Below are positions 1 to 6,524 of a stretch of DNA of 7,274 bases, one piece after another. The translations under genes were made by a program, and so were the position numbers. Each line of letters starts with the position of its first letter. Within the stretch, counting starts at the first letter, position 1. The stretch spans positions 1 through 7,274 of the forward strand of contig CAMNMY010000038.1 of assembly GCA_946545105.1 (NCBI GenBank), written 5' to 3'. The notes beneath the pieces were generated by a model. It was not told the DNA's origin. It saw only the letters and a list, made by a program, of their open reading frames with translations, and made no database searches. This stretch comes from an uncultured Clostridia bacterium. Its GTDB lineage: Bacteria > Bacillota_A > Clostridia > Christensenellales > UBA3700.

Positions 1-3000
1 TATGACCTTCTATATGGCGGAGATTTGTCTGTTAATATCTCTCCATACTCATTAGACTTATATAACAACGGTCAATATGAGGTTAGGGTTGATATTTATA
101 GAACTTATGATAAAGATGGCGAGAATGAAATATCAGATACATATACACAAAAATTCTATGTAGATGAAGAGTCTCCAGAGATTGAAAATATCGAAGCTAC
201 AAAAAACGGAAATAAATACTTAGCTACATTTACACTATCAGATAACCACTATATCGAAGCATTAATCGTATGTACAGGTACTGGTTCATCAGCAACAAAT
301 GTAACGCTAAACGTTGAAGATGTTTATCCAATTACTTTAGAGGCAAGTGGAGTAGGCAAAACGGTTAAAGTAACTTATGATGTAACAGAAGCAATATCTA
401 ATGCATCAAACGGTTATCTATATTTCTACATTTCAGATTATGCTCAAAATACAAACATCTACTATTACAGCATTTCAAACTGGACAGGTAGTTCTATCTT
501 TGGCACAAGAGGTAGTTCATCATCAACAACTAACTCATCAAAGCCAACAACAGAATCTACAATAACAAAAACATTTGAATTCACACAAACTGAAATTGAA
601 GTTTCAAAGAATAGTGAGGTTGATTTAGCTAATAATCAATATGTAAGCGGATATAAGATGGATGGAAAATACACATGGACATCTTCAGATACATCAATTG
701 TAGCAATCAAGAATGGTAAGATTACAGGTCTTCAAGTTGGCGTTGCTGTAGTAACGATTAAAGATGAAGATAACAATGAATCAACATTGATAGTTAAAGT
801 TAATGATTCTTCTTATCCATCAGCAACATATGAATCAACATCTATCTCTTCATACTCTATGGTAGACACAATAAAGGAAGATAAGAGTGCATTCTTTGGA
901 ATTAACTTATCAAGTGCAACGATTAAGTTAGCACCAGGGGAGAGTTTTGAGTTTAGTTATTCTTATTCTCCATATAACTATAACTACATAGATAATCCAA
1001 TTGAGATTATTGTTGAGGCATCAAATGCAAATTTAACAATTGATGGTAATAAAGTTACAGCTACTTCATCTGGAACTACAACTCTATCTATTAAAGCAAA
1101 TGGAACAGAGATTGCTTCATATGAAGTAACTATAGTTGATGAACTATATGTAGAGAATGGAATATTACTTGCTTGTTTTGCATCAGATTCAACGATTAAC
1201 CTTGATGCATCAATTAAAGCAATTGGATCTAATGCATTCTCTTATTCTAAGAATGTAAGTACTGTAAATCTAAATAATGCAACAATAATCTACAAGAACG
1301 CATTTAAGGGCAATGCTACAATACAAACAATTAACGGAATAGAAAACGTTACATCAATATATGCAAACGCCTTTGAGGGCTGTAGCGCGTTGACAAGCCT
1401 AAATATTTCATCTGCTACATTTGTAGGAGAGAATGCATTTAAGGATTGTACAAACTTAATTAGTTTAACATTTGACAATGATGACATATTTGATACAGCA
1501 TACATTGCATCTTCTGCTTTTGATGGCTGTACTAAATTAGATCATTTTACAATTGAAGGGGCAGATACAAAGAACCTAATTGTAGATGACACTTTAATTG
1601 TTACATTGAATTACCAAACAATTCTAGATAACACTCAAATAAAAGCAATTGGAGCTGGCGCATTATCTAGCATAAAAGCAACAAATCTAGATTTGACAGG
1701 AATGACTTCTTTACAAAGAATCGAAGCAGAGGCATTTGAAGGCAACGAAACATTAAAGAAGGTTATTCTTCCAAAGTCATTGGAATATATTGGTGTAGGC
1801 GCATTTGCAAACTGCACATCACTATCATCAGTATTATTTGAAAAGGCAGAAAACCAAGAATTAGAGATTGCCTCATATGCATTTGAGAATACAGCTATAT
1901 ATACAATTGATTTATCTTCAATTAAAACTACATATGGTGATGCAGTATTTGCTTTATGTAAATCACTTTCATATGCAAACTTAGGATCTGTAGAGAAGAT
2001 GGGTGAATATACATTTGCAGCAACTCCAAAATTGTTAAGTGTAGTATTTGAAAATGAAAGTAAAGATCTAGGCACATATACATTTGCTCCAGTTACGATT
2101 TCAAATACAACATATTACCATGCAGCTCTAAAGAAGGTAACAGTGCCTCAAAGCATAGAAAAGGTTGGAGAATATGTATTTGCATACTGTACAGCTTTAA
2201 CATTTGAAGAAAGTGCATTTGCAAACATTACAGAGATTGGCGATTATGCGTTTATGGATTGTACATCTCCAAAGACACTTAATCTTTCAAAGGTTGAAAA
2301 ACTTGGATATGCAGCATTTGCTCAATCTTCAATTCAAGAAGTACAAATAAATAGATCAATGAATGATGGAGAATTAGTTATTGGAGAACTTGCATTCTAT
2401 CAATGCGAATATCTAACAACTTGCCTTCTTCCAACAAATACAAATGTAGATGTAAAGATTGAAAAAGGTGCGTTCTATCAATGTAAGTTGCTTGAGAGTT
2501 ATTCAAAGACAACAGGAAGAACTTCATTCCCATTCATATCTTCTCCAGTAGTAACAGAAAGTGGTATTAACTTTGATAGAGTAGTATCAATTGGAGATTA
2601 TGCATTTACATCATGTGAAGTATTATCTAGTGCAAGCTTAGTTGCTTGTAAAGAAATTGGATATGCAGCATTTGCGGACTGTGAAAAGTTAAAGACAGTA
2701 ACTATACCAGTTATAGAAACAATCGGTGCTGTAGCATTCTATCAAAGCGCTATAACAACACTTGAGATCCCAAATACAATAAAGACTATTGGCCAAGCAG
2801 CATTCTGCGATACAGAAGTTAAGGTCACTTTAAATAAGTCTCAAGACTATTCTCAATCTAACATTGTTATTGATGCTCAAGATGGTGGAAATGTAGTATA
2901 TATTAAGCAAAAAGACGATACGTATATGCTTATTTACTATCCAAAAGCTATAAATGCTACTACATATACAGTATTAGATAACACAGCAGTTATCGGTGAA

Positions 3001-3801
3001 TATGCATTCTTAGGAAACGAAGAATTGACAAGCGTTGTAATGAATGATGATATAAAAGCTATTGGTAATGGTGCATTCTACAAGTGCAGTTCATTAACAT
3101 CAGTAATCTTCAAAGGCACAACACTTCCAATCTTGTTATCTTTATATTCTTCAAATGGAACATATTGTAACTTTGTTGATTATGATACAGATGATTATAC
3201 ATTAATGATCTTTGTTCAAGATGAAGCAACAAAGGAAGCATTCGAATCTAATAAGGCATGGTCAAATATTAGCGACTACATCTTAGTTGGTGATGAATCA
3301 AGTTCTCTTATCTCATTTATGAAGCAATATAATGAGATGGCAGGAAGCAAGATTACTAAATCTAACAAGGATGACTTTGAAGAATTAAAGAAGGCTTATG
3401 ATGCATTGAGCGAAGAAGATAAGGCAACACTTGATGCAGATGAAGATTTCAAGTCAGATTTCGCTAAGATGCAATCTCAATATGATGCATTGCCTGCTTC
3501 TCAAAAGGGAACAGATAAGATTGTAGACAACATAGCTGAATCAACAGGTTTAGATACTTGGGTTATCATACTTATTATGGTTGGAGTTGCTGCGTTAGTT
3601 GGTGCAAGTGCAATCGTAATTACAATTGTGCTAATGAAGAAGCATTATGCTATAAAGAGAGCAAAAGAACAATCAAGAAGCGATAAGAGTATAGAAGAAA
3701 TATTTGGTGGGCATGAAAGCAATCAAGTAAACAATGACTTTGATATATTTGAAAATGACAAAAAGGATGACATAAATGATAACGATCAAGGACAAAATTA
3801 A
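1..3801 (+). CDS. Large membrane-anchored surface protein with Ig-like domains and BspA-type leucine-rich repeats (5'-partial)
   Basis: The frame is open from base 1 with no convincing start, so this is the C-terminal part of a larger exported protein. In order it shows: an Fn3-like beta region (about 1-480) with a 'YVDEESPEI' junction like those following S8 subtilase domains (lactocepin, C5a peptidase); a Ser/Thr-rich linker (about 481-567); a Big_2 Ig-like domain (568-801, with WTSSDTSIVAI and GKITGLQVG); a second Ig-like domain (892-1140); a BspA/LRR_5 array (about 1198-3130); a capping segment ending near 3291; a charged helical stalk (3301-3546); one transmembrane helix (3559-3636); and a basic then acidic cytoplasmic tail. 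Lysine and arginine after the helix fit a C-terminus-in topology. I see no LPXTG motif, so anchoring is by the membrane helix. BspA-type repeats are known for adhesion and protein binding. The likely role is an extracellular adhesin or composite protease, but a protease domain is inferred, not seen. Confidence 0.85.
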   Translation, partial: YDLLYGGDLSVNISPYSLDLYNNGQYEVRVDIYRTYDKDGENEISDTYTQKFYVDEESPEIENIEATKNGNKYLATFTLSDNHYIEALIVCTGTGSSATNVTLNVEDVYPITLEASGVGKTVKVTYDVTEAISNASNGYLYFYISDYAQNTNIYYYSISNWTGSSIFGTRGSSSSTTNSSKPTTESTITKTFEFTQTEIEVSKNSEVDLANNQYVSGYKMDGKYTWTSSDTSIVAIKNGKITGLQVGVAVVTIKDEDNNESTLIVKVNDSSYPSATYESTSISSYSMVDTIKEDKSAFFGINLSSATIKLAPGESFEFSYSYSPYNYNYIDNPIEIIVEASNANLTIDGNKVTATSSGTTTLSIKANGTEIASYEVTIVDELYVENGILLACFASDSTINLDASIKAIGSNAFSYSKNVSTVNLNNATIIYKNAFKGNATIQTINGIENVTSIYANAFEGCSALTSLNISSATFVGENAFKDCTNLISLTFDNDDIFDTAYIASSAFDGCTKLDHFTIEGADTKNLIVDDTLIVTLNYQTILDNTQIKAIGAGALSSIKATNLDLTGMTSLQRIEAEAFEGNETLKKVILPKSLEYIGVGAFANCTSLSSVLFEKAENQELEIASYAFENTAIYTIDLSSIKTTYGDAVFALCKSLSYANLGSVEKMGEYTFAATPKLLSVVFENESKDLGTYTFAPVTISNTTYYHAALKKVTVPQSIEKVGEYVFAYCTALTFEESAFANITEIGDYAFMDCTSPKTLNLSKVEKLGYAAFAQSSIQEVQINRSMNDGELVIGELAFYQCEYLTTCLLPTNTNVDVKIEKGAFYQCKLLESYSKTTGRTSFPFISSPVVTESGINFDRVVSIGDYAFTSCEVLSSASLVACKEIGYAAFADCEKLKTVTIPVIETIGAVAFYQSAITTLEIPNTIKTIGQAAFCDTEVKVTLNKSQDYSQSNIVIDAQDGGNVVYIKQKDDTYMLIYYPKAINATTYTVLDNTAVIGEYAFLGNEELTSVVMNDDIKAIGNGAFYKCSSLTSVIFKGTTLPILLSLYSSNGTYCNFVDYDTDDYTLMIFVQDEATKEAFESNKAWSNISDYILVGDESSSLISFMKQYNEMAGSKITKSNKDDFEELKKAYDALSEEDKATLDADEDFKSDFAKMQSQYDALPASQKGTDKIVDNIAESTGLDTWVIILIMVGVAALVGASAIVITIVLMKKHYAIKRAKEQSRSDKSIEEIFGGHESNQVNNDFDIFENDKKDDINDNDQGQN
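1198..3132 (+). repeat. BspA-type (LRR_5) leucine-rich repeat array, about 23 units
   Basis: I counted about 23 copies of the core 'IGxxAFxxCxxL', for example IGSNAF (1222-1239), IGVGAFANCTSL, IGDYAFTSCEVL and IGNGAFYKCSSL (near 3061). Unit length varies because some repeats carry insertions, such as the segment before the unit near 2995, which resembles the 'LIYYP' insert common in BspA proteins. Many units keep the buried cysteine of the family consensus, while several replace it (AFENTAI, TFAATPKL, AFAQSSI). The repeats are diverged at DNA level, so the array looks old and is not a recent tandem expansion. The last unit is followed by a segment with 'KAWSNISDYI', the usual ending of such arrays. 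Confidence 0.85.
3763..3767 (+). promoter_or_regulatory. Ribosome binding site of the epimerase gene, inside the upstream gene
   Basis: AAGGA lies 8 bases before the ATG at 3776 and sits within the last codons of the surface-protein gene. It supports this ATG as the start and makes a separate promoter unnecessary. Confidence 0.7.
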
Positions 3802-4642
3802 AGTAGAGGTAAACGAAAAGGGTGGATGCCTAAATAGTATTCAAAAAGATGGTTATGAATACCAATGGCAAGGATCTGAAGATAGCTGGACGGGAAAGGA
3901 TGTAGCAATCTTTCCTTGGATAGCAAGATTGAAGGATGGTAATTATTTCGTTGATGGAAAAGAATATTCAATGAAGAACCATGGCCTTTGTAGATATGCA
4001 ACATTAAATGTTGTAGAGCAAAAAGGTAACAAAGTTACTTTAGAATTGAAATCTAATGAAGAAACTCTAAAGCAATATCCGTTCAGATTTATATTTAATG
4101 CTACTTATGAAGTTAAGGATACAACATTATATGTTTCATATAAGGTTACAAATATAGACGATAAAGATATCTACTTTGGAATCGGTGGTCATCCAGCCTT
4201 TAATATACCTTTTGTTAGAAAGGAAACTTTCGATGATATTAAAGGGAATAGAATTGAATTTGAGAAAGAGATTAACCCAAATAATTATTATTTAGATCCT
4301 ACTGGTTCATTCATTGTAAAGAAGGATGTATTCAAACCAGTTAAAGTTATCGATTTAGACAAGGCTATATTCCAACAATACAAAACATTAATGTTCTGCG
4401 ATGCAAAGATGGATAAAGTAACACTTTATAAAGCAGATGGTAAAAATGTAAAGATGCGCCTTAATAATCCAAGAACTGTTGCTATCTGGACTAAAGAGTA
4501 TTTTGGTGGATATATTTGTATTGAGCCTTGGAATGGAATTCCAGATTTAATGGAGCCAGAAAAAGAATTATCTAAAAAAGCGGGTATAAATACTTTAAAG
4601 CCAGGGGAAATATATAATTTTGGATACTCAATAGAGATATAA
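3776..4642 (+). CDS. Aldose 1-epimerase family protein (LacX-like mutarotase)
   Basis: A 288-residue protein, full length for the compact LacX-like branch of the aldose 1-epimerase/galactose mutarotase superfamily (COG2017). These enzymes interconvert alpha and beta anomers of aldoses in the cytoplasm; no signal peptide is visible. Supporting motifs are NHGLCR (His69), GGHPAFNIP (His139) and CIEPWNGI (Glu250). By analogy with GalM, a histidine and the late glutamate act as the catalytic acid/base pair, which is assigned here by position only. The start is set by a good SD 8 bases upstream. The first 26 bases overlap the end of the surface-protein gene in another frame, implying one mRNA and translational coupling. 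No sugar kinase or transporter lies in the window, so the substrate cannot be named. It could act on a sugar or sugar phosphate other than galactose. Confidence 0.88.
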   Translation: MITIKDKIKVEVNEKGGCLNSIQKDGYEYQWQGSEDSWTGKDVAIFPWIARLKDGNYFVDGKEYSMKNHGLCRYATLNVVEQKGNKVTLELKSNEETLKQYPFRFIFNATYEVKDTTLYVSYKVTNIDDKDIYFGIGGHPAFNIPFVRKETFDDIKGNRIEFEKEINPNNYYLDPTGSFIVKKDVFKPVKVIDLDKAIFQQYKTLMFCDAKMDKVTLYKADGKNVKMRLNNPRTVAIWTKEYFGGYICIEPWNGIPDLMEPEKELSKKAGINTLKPGEIYNFGYSIEI

Positions 4643-4690
4643 AAAAATACAGCAGGTTCAAAACTCAAAACCTGCTGTTCTTATTTTATG
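4641..4690. terminator. Bidirectional intrinsic terminator between convergent genes
   Basis: A perfect 10-bp stem, ACAGCAGGTT (4649-4658) with AACCTGCTGT (4669-4678), encloses a 10-base loop. On the minus strand it is followed within two bases by seven Ts (complement of 4641-4647), giving a strong terminator for mrp. On the plus strand it is followed by TTCTTATTTTATG, a weaker T-rich tail serving the epimerase gene. It sits between the two stop codons, and the A-run overlaps the epimerase TAA. Confidence 0.9.
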
Positions 4691-4701
4691 TAATCCAAGT
4701 T

Positions 4702-5514
4702 CTACTTGGTTATAGCATCAACAAGACCATCTAAGTCTTTGCCTTCCCACCATTCCATATTACCAGAATCTGACATCTTAGCTAAATCTTCAGAAATTGG
4801 CAAAGAGGCAACATTCTTAATATCATATTGCTTAGCAACTTGTTCAACTTTACCTTTACCAAAGATATAATGCTTTTCATGGCAATTAGGGCATTCGAAG
4901 TATGACATATTTTGAACAATACCAACAATTGGTACATTCATCATATTAGCCATCTTAACAGCCTTTTCAACAATCATTGTTACCAAATCTTGTGGAGAAG
5001 TAACTACGATAATTCCATCGATAGGTAGAGATTGGAATACTGTAAGTGGAACATCACCAGTTCCTGGTGGCATATCTACATACATAAAATCTACATCGCC
5101 CCAATATACATCTGTATAGAATTGCTTAACAGCACCAGCAATAACTGGGCCTCTCCATACAACTGGGTCAGATGGTTTATCTAAAAGCATATTAATGCTA
5201 ATAACTTTAATACCTGTAACTGTTTCCATTGGGATGATACCATATTCGCATCCTTGAGTTTGGCCTTCAAATCCGAATTCTTTACCCATAGATGGACCAG
5301 TAATATCTGCATCTAAAACACCTACTTTAAATCCACGTCTTGCAGTAGCTACAGAAAGCATTGAGGTTACCATACTCTTACCAACGCCACCTTTACCAGA
5401 CACTACAGCGTACATTTTTTTGATGTTTGAATGTTCATTTTGTTTTTCTTTTTCTATTCTAGAACCGCAATCTTTTTCAGAACAGTTAGAACAATCATGT
5501 GTACAATCACTCAT
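4702..5514 (-). CDS. mrp: Mrp/NBP35-type iron-sulfur cluster carrier P-loop ATPase
   Basis: A 270-residue cytoplasmic protein of the Mrp/NBP35 (ApbC) family, which binds a transferable [4Fe-4S] cluster and passes it to target apoproteins in an ATP-dependent way. It has the deviant Walker A motif SGKGGVGKS (residues 39-47, with signature Lys41), DADITGPS (68-75), the switch-like DMPPGTGD (147-154) and the family's CxxC at Cys208/Cys211 (FECPNC). The N-terminus carries Cys4, Cys8, Cys11 and Cys16, an NBP35-like extra cysteine cluster common in clostridial Mrp proteins. No DUF59 domain precedes the ATPase, so this is the short form. The ATG is fixed by GGAGG 6 bases upstream. The gene is monocistronic, ends at its own terminator and is divergent from a radical SAM gene, a plausible Fe-S client (inference). 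Confidence 0.95.
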   Translation of the reverse strand: MSDCTHDCSNCSEKDCGSRIEKEKQNEHSNIKKMYAVVSGKGGVGKSMVTSMLSVATARRGFKVGVLDADITGPSMGKEFGFEGQTQGCEYGIIPMETVTGIKVISINMLLDKPSDPVVWRGPVIAGAVKQFYTDVYWGDVDFMYVDMPPGTGDVPLTVFQSLPIDGIIVVTSPQDLVTMIVEKAVKMANMMNVPIVGIVQNMSYFECPNCHEKHYIFGKGKVEQVAKQYDIKNVASLPISEDLAKMSDSGNMEWWEGKDLDGLVDAITK

Positions 5515-5520
5515 TATGAA

Positions 5521-5527
5521 CCTCCAT
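5521..5527 (-). promoter_or_regulatory. Ribosome binding site of mrp
   Basis: On the minus strand ATGGAGG ends 6 bases before the mrp ATG. This near-perfect SD fixes the start at 5514. Confidence 0.85.
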
Positions 5528-5538
5528 AAAGTAAGGAT

Positions 5539-5567
5539 AGTTTAGCACATTGTGTTTAAATTGTCAT
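5539..5567 (-). promoter_or_regulatory. Probable SigA-type promoter of mrp
   Basis: Read on the minus strand: ATGACA (5567-5562), a 17-base spacer, then TAAACT (5544-5539) preceded directly by TGC, an extended -10 element. The predicted transcript starts near 5532, leaving a leader of about 18 bases that contains the SD. The -35 matches TTGACA at 5 of 6 positions and the -10 matches TATAAT at 4 of 6. Confidence 0.6.
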
Positions 5568-5576
5568 TTAAAGTCA
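5551..5576. promoter_or_regulatory. Inverted repeat between divergent promoters, candidate operator
   Basis: TTTAAAT-TGTC-ATTTAAA (5555-5572) is a perfect 7-bp inverted repeat with a 4-base centre. Matching TG and CA flanks lie two bases further out on each side (5551-5552 and 5575-5576). It covers the -35 region of both the mrp and pflX promoters, where a bound dimer could affect both. No regulator is identified. AT-rich palindromes can arise by chance, so operator function is inference. Confidence 0.4.
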
Positions 5577-5592
5577 CGTGTTATGATATAAT
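5561..5592 (+). promoter_or_regulatory. Extended -10 promoter of the radical SAM gene
   Basis: TGATATAAT (5584-5592) is a perfect extended -10 element (TGN plus TATAAT). A TTGTCA at 5561-5566 resembles a -35 but is 20 bases away, longer than the usual 16-18, so the promoter probably relies mainly on the extended -10. Transcription would start at about 5599-5600, which is where the pflX ATG begins. Confidence 0.65.
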
Positions 5593-5599
5593 TCATAAT

Positions 5600-6463
5600 A
5601 TGAATTGTAATTTATGTCCAAGAAAATGCAACATTAATAGAGATGAAAAACTAGGCTTTTGTGGGGTTAGTAATAACTTGAAATTGGCAAAGGCTTATTT
5701 GCATCAATGGGAAGAACCTTTAATAAGCGGAACCAAAGGTTCGGGTACAATTTTCTTTTCTGGATGTAATTTAAAATGTGTGTTTTGCCAAAACTATGAT
5801 ATCTCTAGAGGATATGGAAAAGAAGTCTCTCAAGATAGATTTATAGACATTATGAAAGAACTTGAAGATAAGGGTGCGCATAATATTAACTTTGTTACAC
5901 CAACACATTATGTAGATAAAATCATTTCTGCATTGGATAAATATAGACCATCTATTCCAATTTGTTATAACTCATCTGGATATGAATCCAAGGAAACCTT
6001 GGAAAAATTGAAAGGGTATATAGACATCTATATGCCGGATTTAAAATACGCAGATAACAATTTAGCAAAGAAATATTCAAATGTTAATAACTATTTTGAA
6101 GTAGCAACTGAAGCTATTTTAGAGATGAGATCTCAAGTTAAAGATGTAATAGAGAACGGCTTAATGAAGAGTGGACTTATTGTTAGGCATTTAGTATTAC
6201 CAAACGCTATTAAAAATACACTTTCTGCTTTAGATTGGATAACAAAGAATTTATCTAAAGATACATACGTTTCTTTGATGGGCCAATTTGTGCCATATGG
6301 AAAGGCAAAAGAATACGTTGAATTAACAAGAAAGGTAAAACCTTTAGAATACAAAATAGCAATCAACAAATTGTTAGAAGCTGGCTTTAATAATTCATTT
6401 ATTCAAGATTTAGATTCCGCAGTAGAAGATTATATACCACCATTTGATTTTGAAGGTATTTAA
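5600..6463 (+). CDS. pflX: Radical SAM protein, PflX-type (COG1313), putative activating enzyme
   Basis: A 287-residue radical SAM protein. The radical SAM cysteines are CX3CX2C (Cys56, Cys60, Cys63 in GCNLKCVFCQNYDIS). Before them, CNLCPRKC plus GFCG gives Cys3, Cys6, Cys10 and Cys21, a probable second cluster-binding site of this family. Other family blocks are EEPLISGTKGSGTIFFSG, NFVTPTHYVDKI, NSSGYE, DIYMPDLKY, RHLVLP and a terminal IPPFDFEGI. Radical SAM enzymes use a [4Fe-4S] cluster to cleave S-adenosylmethionine. Members are often labelled pyruvate formate-lyase activators, but the true substrate is unknown and no glycyl-radical enzyme lies in the window. I chose the ATG at 5600 because the family motif starts at residue 3. 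An in-frame GTG at 5552 would place the promoter inside the coding region. No SD precedes the ATG, consistent with a leaderless mRNA. Confidence 0.88.
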   Translation: MNCNLCPRKCNINRDEKLGFCGVSNNLKLAKAYLHQWEEPLISGTKGSGTIFFSGCNLKCVFCQNYDISRGYGKEVSQDRFIDIMKELEDKGAHNINFVTPTHYVDKIISALDKYRPSIPICYNSSGYESKETLEKLKGYIDIYMPDLKYADNNLAKKYSNVNNYFEVATEAILEMRSQVKDVIENGLMKSGLIVRHLVLPNAIKNTLSALDWITKNLSKDTYVSLMGQFVPYGKAKEYVELTRKVKPLEYKIAINKLLEAGFNNSFIQDLDSAVEDYIPPFDFEGI

Positions 6464-6471
6464 GATATTGT

Positions 6472-6500
6472 TTGTCTTTACGCGCGCTATATGTTAAAAT
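6472..6500 (+). promoter_or_regulatory. SigA-type extended -10 promoter of plsY-ychF
   Basis: TTGTCT (6472-6477), a 17-base spacer, then TAAAAT (6495-6500) with TGT directly before it as an extended -10. The predicted start is near 6507, giving a leader of about 18 bases. This excludes the in-frame GTG at 6501 as the plsY start. The spacer contains the GC-only run CGCGCGC (6481-6487), unusual in such AT-rich DNA. Confidence 0.7.
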
Positions 6501-6511
6501 GTGTGCGAATT

Positions 6512-6520
6512 AGAAGGTGA
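6512..6520 (+). promoter_or_regulatory. Ribosome binding site that sets the plsY GTG start
   Basis: AGAAGGTGA matches the anti-SD through AGGTGA and ends 4 bases before the GTG at 6525. It supports this GTG over the GTG at 6501, which has no SD. Confidence 0.7.
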
Positions 6521-6524
6521 GATC

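Noticed and set aside
25..27. TTG as the start codon of the large surface-protein gene
   Set aside because: The frame stays open back to base 1, no SD precedes the TTG, and no signal peptide follows. The gene is cut by the window edge.
1290..2075. Minus-strand open frames (1290-1505 and 1635-2075) opposite the leucine-rich repeats
   Set aside because: They mirror the regular codon pattern of the repeat gene, have no recognisable product and no SD that I can see.
1198..3132. The repetitive region as a CRISPR array or recent tandem duplication
   Set aside because: The periodicity is at protein level (AF...C..L), with diverged DNA and variable spacing. It is a leucine-rich repeat coding array.
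3637..3801. Sortase (LPXTG-type) anchor at the end of the surface protein
   Set aside because: No LPXTG-like motif precedes the hydrophobic segment, and the tail after it is over 50 residues, far longer than a sortase signal's short basic tail.
3798..4668. Minus-strand open frames (3798-4004 and 4426-4668) opposite the epimerase gene
   Set aside because: They are antisense to a well-conserved coding region, and the second one would start inside the terminator hairpin.
5575..5580. CACGTG hexamer as a specific regulator site
   Set aside because: A single 6-base palindrome with no partner copy and no extended symmetry. It may be chance.
5552..5599. GTG at 5552 as the start of the radical SAM gene
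   Set aside because: It would add 16 residues ahead of the conserved CxxCPRxC motif, would be encoded by the promoter itself, and its only SD-like sequence is 14 bases away. Kept only as the alternative to the leaderless model.
6501..6524. GTG at 6501 as the plsY start
   Set aside because: It lies directly after the -10 element and before the predicted transcript start, and has no SD. The GTG at 6525 has a good SD and gives a normal PlsY N-terminus.
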